Counted from the stretch's first letter, positions 1 through 6,739 are shown. The stretch: 9,174 nucleotides of DNA from Halococcaceae archaeon (GCA_007129135.1 SKWB01000244.1:1-9174); one strand, 5' to 3'. Notes: generated by a model not told the origin, from the letters alone. Numbers and translations: made by a program.

Positions 1-1005
<1,005 letters not shown>

Positions 1006-1027
1006 CTACGACAGAAGTTATCGACCG

Positions 1028-1040
1028 GAGTTCGAAACTC
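1028..1040. promoter_or_regulatory. Inverted repeat upstream of katG, candidate operator
   Basis: GAGTT-CGA-AACTC is an exact 5+5 inverted repeat around a 3-base centre. It lies about 50 bases upstream of the katG TATA-like box, in a spacer with no gene. A dyad here could bind a dimeric redox or metal regulator. I do not recognise it as the site of any named regulator, and an arm of five bases can arise by chance. Confidence 0.25.
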
Positions 1041-1143
1041 TCGGCGGTTCGCCACCCCAGACCGCACCGTGGACGCGTTCGGCGCGAGCGGTACGGATAG
1101 CGCTCGGACACCTCTCGACCCTGAATCCAACGGGGGTTTTCAG

Positions 1144-1163
1144 ACGGACTGCTGTTCGTCCGT
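1144..1163 (-). other. Possible hairpin in the 3' region of the SDR transcript
   Basis: ACGGAC and GTCCGT form a 6-bp stem around an 8-base loop, about 60 bases past the SDR stop codon in the direction of its transcription. No T-run follows on the minus strand, so it does not look like a standard archaeal oligo-T terminator. It may be only a structured 3' end, or chance. The spacer from 949 to 1222 shows no gene. Confidence 0.2.
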
Positions 1164-1222
1164 TACACCCGATCCGGTAGGCGGTTCTCGATCCGAGCGA
1201 GACACAGCGACTGCAGTCCGTA

Positions 1223-1978
1223 TCAGAACCCCGAGAACTTGTCCCGGCGGTAGAGGTCGATCTCGGCCGCGGCGCTCGGCGACTCCTGGCGGGCGGCGAA
1301 CGCGACCGCCTCCGCCACCTCCTCCGGTTCGGTCACCTCGCCGGGATCGAAGCGCTCTTCGAACACCTCTTCCCTGTACTCTTTTCCGAACTCCGTGCGC
1401 ACCTCCGACGGGTTGATCACCGAGACGCCGACGCCCTCCTCGCCGACCTGTCCGGCGAGGCTGAGCGCGAACCCACGCGTCCACCACTTCGTCGCCGCGT
1501 AGACCGGACTCGCGGGTCGCGGGAAGCGCCCGGCGAAGCTCCCGACGAAGACCAGCACCCCCTCGCTCCCTTTGAGGTGTGGGATCGACGCCCGGGCGGT
1601 GAAGAACATGCCGTTGACGTTGACGTCGGTGACGGTCCGGTACTGCTCGGTGGGCAGGTCCTCGACGTCAACGCCCGGCTCGGTGCCGGTCCCGGCGTTC
1701 GCCACGACCACGTCGAGCGAGCCGAACTCGTCGACGGTTCGGCCGACGAGCGCCTCGACCTGCTCTTCGTCGGTCACGTCCGCGGTGTGGACGAGGGTTT
1801 CGGCCCCGGTCTCCGTCTCGATCCCGTCGGCGATCTCGATCAGGCGCTCCTCGCGTCGCGCGCTCAACACCACGTCCGCGCCATCGCGTGCGAGCGCCCG
1901 CGCCGACTCCCGTCCGATCCCCGCGCTCGCGCCGGTCACGAGCGCGACCCGTCCGTCGAGTGGTCGATCCGTTCCCAT
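1223..1978 (-). CDS. Short-chain dehydrogenase/reductase (SDR), classical type
   Basis: This is a 251-residue NAD(P)-dependent oxidoreductase of the classical SDR family, of normal length and probably cytoplasmic. The Rossmann nucleotide loop is TGASAGIG (residues 15-22), and NAG follows at 94-96. The catalytic tetrad is complete: N120 in DVNVNG, S147 in FVGSFAG, Y160 and K164 in YAATK, with the usual spacing of 13 between Ser and Tyr. Arginines 41 and 42 after the second strand suggest a preference for NADP(H); this is inferred from family patterns. The C-terminus LYRRDKFSGF has no membrane segment. The substrate cannot be told from sequence. The ATG start gives the expected short lead-in to the first strand and sits about 28 bases from a TATA-like box. 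The gene diverges from a small CPxC protein across 87 bases, and katG lies downstream on the same strand. Confidence 0.93.
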   Translation of the reverse strand: MGTDRPLDGRVALVTGASAGIGRESARALARDGADVVLSARREERLIEIADGIETETGAETLVHTADVTDEEQVEALVGRTVDEFGSLDVVVANAGTGTEPGVDVEDLPTEQYRTVTDVNVNGMFFTARASIPHLKGSEGVLVFVGSFAGRFPRPASPVYAATKWWTRGFALSLAGQVGEEGVGVSVINPSEVRTEFGKEYREEVFEERFDPGEVTEPEEVAEAVAFAARQESPSAAAEIDLYRRDKFSGF

Positions 1979-2001
1979 GACCTCGCCTCACATCCGAGCC
2001 G

Positions 2002-2009
2002 CATAAAAA
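2002..2009 (-). promoter_or_regulatory. TATA-like box of the SDR gene
   Basis: The minus strand reads TTTTTATG here, centred about 27-28 bases upstream of the SDR ATG at 1978. It is one of the most AT-rich octamers nearby. The spacing fits a leaderless transcript. It shares an 87-base divergent spacer with the promoter of the small protein on the other strand. Confidence 0.65.
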
Positions 2010-2041
2010 GTCGTGTCGGGGAGGTTCGCGGCTATGCGTAG

Positions 2042-2049
2042 ACTTATCA
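2042..2049 (+). promoter_or_regulatory. TATA-like box of the small CPxC protein gene
   Basis: ACTTATCA lies 20-27 bases upstream of two in-frame ATG codons, at 2066 and 2072. The box centre is about 26 bases from the second ATG and about 20 from the first. If transcription starts at the normal distance, the mRNA would begin at the second ATG and translation would start there. This is an inference from spacing. Confidence 0.45.
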
Positions 2050-2065
2050 CGATATCCAACCGACG

Positions 2066-2308
2066 ATGCGCATGGAGGACACGGACTACGAACGGCTCGT
2101 CTCCTCGTTGACCCCTCGCGGGAGCGCGAACGGCGTCAGGACCTACCAGAACACGGTCAGCGTCGCCTGTCCCGCCTGCGAGACACCTTTCGACGACCTC
2201 GTCGTCTGCGAGGAGGAGTACAACAGCCTCGAACTCAGTCTGATGCTCGACCTCTGTGTGACGACCCACGACGACGAGGTGCTGCTGTTCACGCACAAAC
2301 AGGACTAG
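2066..2308 (+). CDS. Small haloarchaeal CPxC protein, resembles DUF7385 ('flagella cluster protein')
   Basis: This is an 80-residue acidic soluble protein of unknown function. It has a CPAC pair (C35, C38) followed by further Cys and His residues (C48, C64, H68, H77), which could make a small metal-binding fold. The layout is a helical, polar N-terminus, CPAC then PFDDLVVCEEE, and a C-terminal DEVLLFTHK strand. It reminds me of the haloarchaeal family labelled DUF7385 or 'flagella cluster protein'. That is from memory of family patterns and should be confirmed. No motility genes are visible in the window, so the name would carry no functional weight. The start is uncertain: the ATG at 2072 (residue M3) fits the promoter spacing better than the one at 2066. 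The TAG stop overlaps the stop of the convergent membrane protein by three bases. Confidence 0.8.
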   Translation: MRMEDTDYERLVSSLTPRGSANGVRTYQNTVSVACPACETPFDDLVVCEEEYNSLELSLMLDLCVTTHDDEVLLFTHKQD

Positions 2309-2478
2309 AGGCCGACCCACTTCTCGCGTTCCGGGAACCCCCCGAACGCGACCATGAGGTAGTAGGAGGCCAGCGTCGAGCCCGCGGCCGCGATCGCGAT
2401 CTCGCCGTCGCTGTAGAACGACGCCGTCAGGGCGAGCGAGAGGACTGCGCAACCGATCGTGAGGGGGGTCTGAAACAT
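2305..2478 (-). CDS. Small two-helix membrane protein, unknown function
   Basis: This is a 57-residue protein with two hydrophobic stretches: about residues 5-22 (contains IGCAVLSLALTA) and 27-47 (contains AAAGSTLASYYLMVAFGG). A short acidic turn (YSDGE) lies between them and a charged tail, FPEREKWVGL, ends it. This predicts a helical hairpin in the cell membrane. I do not recognise a named family. The ATG at 2478 is chosen because it starts just before the first helix; the frame stays open far upstream, but that stretch is antisense to the aldo/keto reductase and is charged and low in hydrophobic content. The helix pattern and the tight convergent end with a real gene support coding. A weak box (CGATACC on the minus strand, 2504-2510) lies about 29 bases upstream of the ATG. 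Confidence 0.75.
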   Translation of the reverse strand: MFQTPLTIGCAVLSLALTASFYSDGEIAIAAAGSTLASYYLMVAFGGFPEREKWVGL

Positions 2479-2551
2479 TGACACTGGCTCGCAGAGAGCG
2501 TTCGGTATCGATCGGACGTATTCCTTTCGGCCCCGCGTTACTGGCACCCAG

Positions 2552-2558
2552 GTTATCT
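2552..2558 (+). promoter_or_regulatory. TATA-like box of the aldo/keto reductase gene
   Basis: GTTATCT is centred about 23 bases upstream of the ATG at 2578 and about 50 upstream of a second in-frame ATG at 2605. The first ATG fits a nearly leaderless mRNA. Starting at the second would leave a leader of roughly 23 bases with no visible Shine-Dalgarno sequence. The 99-base spacer is shared with the divergent small membrane protein. Confidence 0.4.
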
Positions 2559-2577
2559 GTTTCGGGAGTGCGTAACT

Positions 2578-3420
2578 ATGTCTGACACCGTCGTTTCTTC
2601 TCGCATGGAGTACGTGGGGGTGGCGGGCGAGCGCGTTCCCTCGCTCGGTCTCGGGACGTGTGAGCTGACCGACCACGCCTGCGTCCGGACGGTCCGCCGT
2701 GCGCTGTCGATGGGCTTCCGCCACGTCGACGCCGCACAGGCCGAGGGCAACGAACGCGAGATCGGCCGCGCGCTCGCCGAGAGCGGGGTCGACCGCGAGG
2801 AGTGTTTCCTCACGACGAAGCTTCGTCCGGCCAATCTCAGGTACGAGGACGTTCACCGATCGACGCGCGAGAGCGTAGAGCGCCTCGGCGTCGAGTATCT
2901 CGACGTGCTCTCGATCCACCGCCCGAGCCTCACCGTCCCGCTCTCGGAGACGCTCCGGGCGATGGGCGAGCTCAGGGAGGAGGGACTGGTGCGACACCTC
3001 GGTGTCTGTAACTTCACCCGGGGCGGACTCCGGCGCGCGCGGCGGCTCTCGCCGGTGCCGATCCTCACCGATCGGGTGCAGTACCACCCCTACAGCGTTC
3101 ACGAGGAGCTACTCGCCTACTGCCGGGAGACGGGCGTCCTCCTCACCGCCTGCTGTCCGCTCGCGAACGGCCGGATCGCGGACGACGACCGGCTCGCCGC
3201 GATCGGCGATCGGTACGGAAAGACCGCGACACAGGTCGCGCTCCGGTGGCTCCTCCAGCAGGGGATGGTCGTCGTCGCGACCGCGGAGGACGAGGGACAA
3301 CTGGCCGAAAACCTCGCGGTCTTCGACTTCCACCTCGACGAGACCGAGATGGCGGCGGTCCCCGAACCCTCGCTCGTCAGGACGGGCGCGGACTGGGTCC
3401 GCGGTCGGTTCTGGGCCTGA
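2578..3420 (+). CDS. Divergent aldo/keto reductase family protein with altered active site
   Basis: This is a 280-residue TIM-barrel protein of the aldo/keto reductase (AKR) superfamily. The family scaffold is clear: PSLGLGT (21-27), GFRHVDAA (46-53), GNEREIGRAL (57-66), TTKL (79-82), LSIHRPS (111-117), LGVCNF (141-146), VQYHPY (167-172) and ALRWLLQQG (221-229). Of the catalytic tetrad, D51, K81 and H114 are present, but the Tyr position is E56. Other usual residues also differ: C28 for Trp, R115 for the Trp of HWP, C144 for Ser before N145, R166 for Gln, C192-C193 for the Tyr-Ser of AYSPL, and VATA (233-236) for the cofactor motif IPKA. Seven cysteines are many for a haloarchaeal protein. 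The frame is intact, so this looks like divergence rather than decay. It may use another substrate or mechanism, or bind without catalysis. An ATG at 2605 (MEYVGVAGE) is an equally plausible start on family grounds. Its stop lies one base from the convergent neighbour's stop. Confidence 0.9.
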   Translation: MSDTVVSSRMEYVGVAGERVPSLGLGTCELTDHACVRTVRRALSMGFRHVDAAQAEGNEREIGRALAESGVDREECFLTTKLRPANLRYEDVHRSTRESVERLGVEYLDVLSIHRPSLTVPLSETLRAMGELREEGLVRHLGVCNFTRGGLRRARRLSPVPILTDRVQYHPYSVHEELLAYCRETGVLLTACCPLANGRIADDDRLAAIGDRYGKTATQVALRWLLQQGMVVVATAEDEGQLAENLAVFDFHLDETEMAAVPEPSLVRTGADWVRGRFWA

Positions 3421-3421
3421 G

Positions 3422-3970
3422 TCACACCTCGTCGACCGGTGCACCCGGGGCGTTCGTCCGCACGCTCTCTAGACCCTGGCGCGCCTTCGCCTTCCGGGAG
3501 TAGCCCTCCGCGCCGGTCGCGATGACGTTCCCGTTCCGGTGGACCATCCGCCACCGCCACTCGCCGGCTTTGTCGGCGAAGAGTTCGAACCGGGCCTTGC
3601 TCTCCGGGCTCCCCTCGTCGTCGCTCTCGTCTCCTCCCTCCTCCCCGCTCTCCTCTGGCTCGACACCCTCGCTCGACTCCCTCGGCGGGAACGCCGCGAC
3701 CCGATCGGCGGGGGCGGTCGGCTCGGTCGTCGACTCGGTCCACTCCAGTTCGAGTTCGAGCTCCATGCCCTGCTCGTCGTCCTCGCGCCACTCGCGTTCG
3801 AGTTCGAGTTCGACGTCGAGATCGGTCGCGGGGTCGACCGTCGCGGTCAGCTCCCCGACGGCCAGCGTGAGCGGGCCGTCGCCGTCGAGGCCGTCGGCGA
3901 GCGCTCGACAGAACGTGGCGACCGCACTCCGCCCCTGTCGCCCCTCGTACTCCAGGATCTCGTCTCCCAT
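3422..3970 (-). CDS. Amphi-Trp domain plus DUF1508 (YegP/HVO_2922-like) fusion protein
   Basis: This is a 182-residue soluble protein with two recognisable parts. Residues 1-77 resemble the haloarchaeal amphi-Trp domain: a helix (RSAVATFCRALADGLDG) followed by alternating acidic/hydrophobic strands, DVELELEREW and MELELELEW, each ending in Trp. Residues 78-125 form a low-complexity linker rich in Glu, Asp, Ser, Gly and Pro. Residues 127-175 match DUF1508: RFELFADKAGEWRWR, then NGNVIATGAEGYSRKAKA, with the typical W138 and W140 and the GY-S pattern. Neither domain has an established biochemical role that I know of; HVO_2922-like proteins are small alpha/beta proteins. The ATG at 3970 gives a normal domain start and sits about 27 bases from a weak TATA-like box. 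The gene diverges from dinB across 96 bases and converges on the aldo/keto reductase with one base between the stops. Confidence 0.87.
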   Translation of the reverse strand: MGDEILEYEGRQGRSAVATFCRALADGLDGDGPLTLAVGELTATVDPATDLDVELELEREWREDDEQGMELELELEWTESTTEPTAPADRVAAFPPRESSEGVEPEESGEEGGDESDDEGSPESKARFELFADKAGEWRWRMVHRNGNVIATGAEGYSRKAKARQGLESVRTNAPGAPVDEV

Positions 3971-3972
3971 AG

Positions 3973-3982
3973 CTCCCGGGAG
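3973..3982. promoter_or_regulatory. 10-bp perfect palindrome at the start of the amphi-Trp/DUF1508 gene
   Basis: CTCCCGGGAG is a perfect palindrome ending three bases before the start codon at 3970 and lying between that codon and its weak TATA-like box. A bound protein here would cover the transcription start. It also places GGGAG just before the ATG, but too close to be a good ribosome site. In GC-rich DNA such palindromes also arise by chance. Confidence 0.25.
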
Positions 3983-3992
3983 GGTCCCGGAG

Positions 3993-4000
3993 GGTATGAG
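3993..4000 (-). promoter_or_regulatory. Weak TATA-like box of the amphi-Trp/DUF1508 gene
   Basis: The minus strand reads CTCATACC, centred about 26-27 bases upstream of the ATG. It is the only AT-containing element at the right distance. The match to a haloarchaeal TATA box is poor and the call rests on position. Confidence 0.35.
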
Positions 4001-4036
4001 TCCCCCGACGGATCACTTCCGCCCCGCTTTCAGAAG

Positions 4037-4043
4037 GCTAAGG
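4037..4043 (+). promoter_or_regulatory. Weak TATA-like element of dinB
   Basis: GCTAAGG is centred about 27 bases upstream of the dinB ATG at 4067. The match is weak, but the spacing equals that of the neighbouring genes. A purine-rich GGAGGGAG lies at 4049-4056, about 10 bases before the ATG, which is a little far for a Shine-Dalgarno site. Either a leaderless or a short-leader mRNA is possible. Confidence 0.3.
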
Positions 4044-4053
4044 CCTCCGGAGG
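4044..4053. promoter_or_regulatory. 10-bp perfect palindrome upstream of dinB
   Basis: CCTCCGGAGG is a perfect palindrome between the weak TATA-like element and the dinB start codon, 14-23 bases before the ATG. It contains the purine-rich GGAGG run. A similar palindrome lies at the start of the divergent gene, so the short spacer holds two. A role as repressor site is an inference only. Confidence 0.25.
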
Positions 4054-4066
4054 GAGAAGCCGAGGT

Positions 4067-5302
4067 ATGGCCGGCGACGCGCGACTCCCCGGTGCCTCGG
4101 CCGAGGAGGCAGCCGACCGGATCGTGATCCACGCGGACGCCGACTGCTTCTACGCCGCCTGCGAGCGCCTGCGCGAGCCCGCGCTCCGGGGCGAACCGGT
4201 CGTCGTCGGGATGGGCTACGAGGCCGGTGATACCCGCGGTGCGGTCGCGACGGCGAGCTACGAGGCCAGAGTCTACGGCGTCGAGAGCGCCCAGCCGATC
4301 ACCGACGCGCTCGACCGTCTGCCGAGGAAGGGCGAGGCCGCGCGCGACCCCGATCTCTCGGTCGAGGAGGCCGGTTTCTACCGACCGGTCGACATGGAGT
4401 ACTACAAGTCGGTGAGCGAGAAGGTCCACGGCCACCTCCGTGAGGCGGCGGACGTCTTCCGAGAGGTGTCGATCGACGAGGCGTACCTCGACGTGAGCGG
4501 TCGGACCGACTGGGAAGGTGCGGAGACGTTCGCCCGCGGGCTGAAACGGCGGATCGCCGCCGACGTCGGCGTGACGGTGAGCGTCGGGGTCGCGCCGAAC
4601 ATGTCCACCGCGAAGGTGGCGAGCGACGCCGAGAAGCCGGACGGCTGTGTGGTCGTCCGCCCCGCCGAGGTCCGGGAGTTTCTCGCACCGCTGCCCGTGG
4701 CGGAGCTTCACGGCGTCGGACCGGTGACCGCCCGCAGCCTCCGGGACCGGGGGATCGAGACCGCGGGGGATCTGGCGAGCGCGGACGAGACGGAGCTGGC
4801 GAACGAGTTCGGCGAGCGCGGGCGGGATCTCCACCGACGGGCGCGCGGCGAGGACGATCGAGCGGTGACGCCGAGGGGACAGCCGAAGAGCCTCTCGCGG
4901 GAGTCGGCGTTCGAGACGACCGACGACCACGGGGTCGTCGCCGAACGGGTCGGAGCGCTGGCCCGGGCGGTCGCGGAGCGCGCCCAGGCGAAGGGCGCGC
5001 TCTACCGGACGATCGGCATCAAGGTCGTCACGCCACCCTTCTCGGTCAACACCCGCGACCGGTCGCTCTCCGGACCGGTCGACGACCCCGCGCTCGTCGA
5101 GCGCGTGGCCGAGGACCTGCTCTCGGAGTTCGACGGCGAGCGCGTGCGGAAGGTCGGCGTCCGGGTGTCGAAGCTGGAGTTCTCCGACGACGAACAGGCG
5201 AACCTCGGCGCGTGGGGCGAAGGAGACTCGGGCGGGACGAGCGCCGAACCGCCGCCGCCCGCGACGCGCTCCGGGCAGGTCTCGCTCTCCGAGTTCGAGT
5301 GA
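4067..5302 (+). CDS. dinB: DNA polymerase IV (Y-family translesion polymerase)
   Basis: This is a 411-residue Y-family polymerase that copies past damaged template bases. The metal-binding carboxylates are D24 (in HADADCFYAACE) and D137-E138 (in SIDEAYLD). The steric gate that excludes ribonucleotides is Y29. SYEARVYGVESAQP (64-77), SVGVAPNMSTAKVASDAEKP (172-191) and the helix-hairpin-helix ELHGVGPVTARSLRDRGI (213-230) are standard landmarks. The little-finger domain runs from about 270 to 372. Residues about 82-108 are an insertion after the finger region that I associate with haloarchaeal homologues. The C-terminus is a flexible Pro/Gly/Ser stretch ending in QVSLSEFE, which fits a PCNA-binding QxxLxxF box. 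The frame is open far upstream, but that part is antisense to the amphi-Trp gene; the ATG at 4067 gives the normal family start. An acetyltransferase gene follows after 39 bases. Confidence 0.96.
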   Translation: MAGDARLPGASAEEAADRIVIHADADCFYAACERLREPALRGEPVVVGMGYEAGDTRGAVATASYEARVYGVESAQPITDALDRLPRKGEAARDPDLSVEEAGFYRPVDMEYYKSVSEKVHGHLREAADVFREVSIDEAYLDVSGRTDWEGAETFARGLKRRIAADVGVTVSVGVAPNMSTAKVASDAEKPDGCVVVRPAEVREFLAPLPVAELHGVGPVTARSLRDRGIETAGDLASADETELANEFGERGRDLHRRARGEDDRAVTPRGQPKSLSRESAFETTDDHGVVAERVGALARAVAERAQAKGALYRTIGIKVVTPPFSVNTRDRSLSGPVDDPALVERVAEDLLSEFDGERVRKVGVRVSKLEFSDDEQANLGAWGEGDSGGTSAEPPPPATRSGQVSLSEFE

Positions 5303-5311
5303 GAGGGGTAC

Positions 5312-5319
5312 GCTTTTGC
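5312..5319 (+). promoter_or_regulatory. TATA-like box of the acetyltransferase gene
   Basis: GCTTTTGC is centred about 26 bases upstream of the ATG at 5342, inside the 39-base spacer after dinB. It suggests a separate leaderless transcript, although read-through from dinB is also possible because no terminator is seen. Confidence 0.45.
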
Positions 5320-5341
5320 ACGATCCACGAGAGCGAGGGGT

Positions 5342-5941
5342 ATGGCGAGCGGGCTCTTCCCCGAGCGGATCGAGACGGACCGACTGGGGCTCTCGCGGCT
5401 CTCACGGGACACCGTCGATCCCCTCGAACTCTACCGGATCTGCTCCGCGGACGAGGGGATCGAGGAGGTCACTCGGTACACCCCATGGGATCCACACAGC
5501 ACCGTCAAGGAGACCGCGGAGTTCCTCGACGGGTGTGAGAAGCGGTGGGAGGACGGCGAAGGAGCGACGTACGTGATCCGTCCGGGCGCCGGCGAGGAAG
5601 GTGCGGGCGAGATCGCCGGTGTGTGTGGACTGACCCTCGACTGGGACCGCCGGAGCGCGCGCCTCGGGATCTGGCTCCGGAGGCGCTTCTGGGGCCGCGG
5701 TTATTCGGGCGAACGGGCGGCGGCTTTACTCGACCTCGCGTTCGACCGACTGGACCTCGAACTCGTCTCGGTCACCCACCACGTCGAGAACGAGCGGTCG
5801 CGGGCGGCGATCGAACGGTACGTCTCCGCCCACGGCGGCCGTCGCGAGGGGACGCTCAGGAACTGGGTGCCCTACGGCGAGGGGGTCGCCGACGAGGTCC
5901 GCTACTCGATCAGCCGCGAGGAGTACGACAAGTCGGGATAG
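5342..5941 (+). CDS. GNAT-family N-acetyltransferase, RimJ/RimL type
   Basis: This is a 199-residue cytoplasmic acetyltransferase that would move an acetyl group from acetyl-CoA to an amine on a protein or small molecule. The N-terminus IETDRLGLSRL is the typical first strand of the RimJ/RimL subgroup. The central strands contain IAGVCGLTLDWDRRSARLGIW. The acetyl-CoA loop is RFWGRGYSGE (115-124), fitting the R/QxxGxG motif, followed by the AAALLDLAFDRLDLE helix. HHVENERSRAAIERY (146-160) is the usual motif B, with N150 and S153 in the expected places. The subgroup includes ribosomal-protein and antibiotic acetyltransferases; the real substrate cannot be read from sequence. The start is chosen because it gives the normal N-terminus and sits on a well-spaced TATA-like box. 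It ends 30 bases from the convergent triosephosphate isomerase gene. Confidence 0.92.
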   Translation: MASGLFPERIETDRLGLSRLSRDTVDPLELYRICSADEGIEEVTRYTPWDPHSTVKETAEFLDGCEKRWEDGEGATYVIRPGAGEEGAGEIAGVCGLTLDWDRRSARLGIWLRRRFWGRGYSGERAAALLDLAFDRLDLELVSVTHHVENERSRAAIERYVSAHGGRREGTLRNWVPYGEGVADEVRYSISREEYDKSG

Positions 5942-5971
5942 ATCGTCACCGGACGGGATCGAGCGGCCCCG

Positions 5972-6616
5972 TTACAGACCGGCCACGAGGTCGGAGAGTG
6001 CCTCACTCGGGTCGTCGGCCTTCGCGACGCCGCTCGCGAGCAGCACCCCGGACGCGCCGAGGTCACGGGCGGCGACGACGTCCTCGCCGGTCGAGATGCC
6101 CGCCCCGCAGAGCACGTCGACCTCCTCGTCCACCGCGGCGGCCGCCTCGACCGAGTCCGTGACGACCTCCGGGTCCGCCGTGCTGACCGGGGTGCCGGTC
6201 CCGATCAGCTCCGGCGGCTCGACCGCGACCGCGTCGGGCGAGAGCGCGGCGGCCGCCGCGGTCTGGGCGGGGTTGTTCGCGCAGACGACCGTCTCCAGGC
6301 CGGCGCGGTCGGCCGCCTCGATACCGCCGTCGACGTCCGCGAGCTTCAGCCGGCTCTCAGAGTGGTTGAGCAGCGTCCCGGTCGCGCCCGCCCCGGCGGC
6401 GGCCTCGGCCAGCGCGCTCCCCGTGTGACTGCCGTGGGCGTTCGAATCGACGTGCTGCGCCCAGGTCTCGACGCCGGTGTCGGCGACGCGGGAGAGCGCC
6501 GCGGTCTGTGGGGCGACCGCGACCCTGGTACCGGTCTCCTCGGCGACGTCGCGGGCTGCCTCGCCGATGGCGACCGGATCACAGTCGTACGCCTTCAGGT
6601 TGACGAGAACGAACAT
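5972..6616 (-). CDS. tpiA: Triosephosphate isomerase, archaeal short type
   Basis: It interconverts glyceraldehyde 3-phosphate and dihydroxyacetone phosphate in cytoplasmic glycolysis and gluconeogenesis. At 214 residues it matches the short archaeal enzymes rather than the roughly 250-residue bacterial and eukaryotic ones. The active-site residues are present: N6 and K8 in VNLKAY, H85 in LLNHSESR, and the catalytic base E133 in [11 protein letters not shown]. Phosphate-binding segments are GAGIST (171-176) and LLASGVAKA (192-200). The start ATG gives the usual beginning with a short first strand ending at K8. The gene lies downstream of MBF1 on the same strand, but the 123-base gap and a TATA-like element 27 bases before the ATG suggest its own leaderless transcript. 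It ends in TAA, 30 bases from the convergent acetyltransferase. Confidence 0.97.
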   Translation of the reverse strand: MFVLVNLKAYDCDPVAIGEAARDVAEETGTRVAVAPQTAALSRVADTGVETWAQHVDSNAHGSHTGSALAEAAAGAGATGTLLNHSESRLKLADVDGGIEAADRAGLETVVCANNPAQTAAAAALSPDAVAVEPPELIGTGTPVSTADPEVVTDSVEAAAAVDEEVDVLCGAGISTGEDVVAARDLGASGVLLASGVAKADDPSEALSDLVAGL

Positions 6617-6640
6617 CGCCTCGACAGGCGTGCGCCGGCG

Positions 6641-6646
6641 ACTAAG
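6641..6646 (-). promoter_or_regulatory. TATA-like box of tpiA
   Basis: The minus strand reads CTTAGT, centred about 27 bases upstream of the tpiA ATG at 6616. The element is modest but the spacing repeats that of other genes here, and no Shine-Dalgarno sequence stands at a good distance from the ATG. Confidence 0.45.
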
Positions 6647-6655
6647 CCGTTTCGA

Positions 6656-6685
6656 GAGCGATCCGTGCGTTCGGTGCGGACGCTC
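6656..6685 (-). other. Hairpin between MBF1 and tpiA
   Basis: GAGCG-(A)-TCCG on the plus strand can pair with CGGA-CGCTC, making nine base pairs with one bulged base and an 11-base loop. It lies about 55 bases past the MBF1 stop and just before the tpiA TATA-like box. No T-run follows on the minus strand, so a terminator role is doubtful; a 3' UTR structure is possible. Confidence 0.2.
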
Positions 6686-6739
6686 GTCGACCTGGGGTCT
6701 CGAATCGAAATACGACGACTCCCCTCCCCGTCCGGTCGC

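Noticed and set aside
1209..1218. Perfect 10-base palindrome GACTGCAGTC just past the SDR stop
   Set aside because: It could be a small hairpin, but with no loop and no T-run it is not a credible terminator, and a palindrome of this length is not rare.
2479..3102. Upstream extension of the small membrane protein frame to 265 residues
   Set aside because: This part is antisense to the aldo/keto reductase and is highly charged. The membrane protein has a sensible start at 2478.
3739..3816. Repeated GAGTTCGAGTTCGAG-like DNA, considered as a tandem repeat or regulatory array
   Set aside because: It is explained by the coding of alternating Glu-Leu strands in the amphi-Trp domain. The copies are in frame and follow the protein pattern.
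3539..4066. Upstream extension of the dinB frame, giving a 587-residue protein
   Set aside because: The extra 176 codons are antisense to the amphi-Trp/DUF1508 gene and match no polymerase domain. The ATG at 4067 gives the normal family N-terminus.
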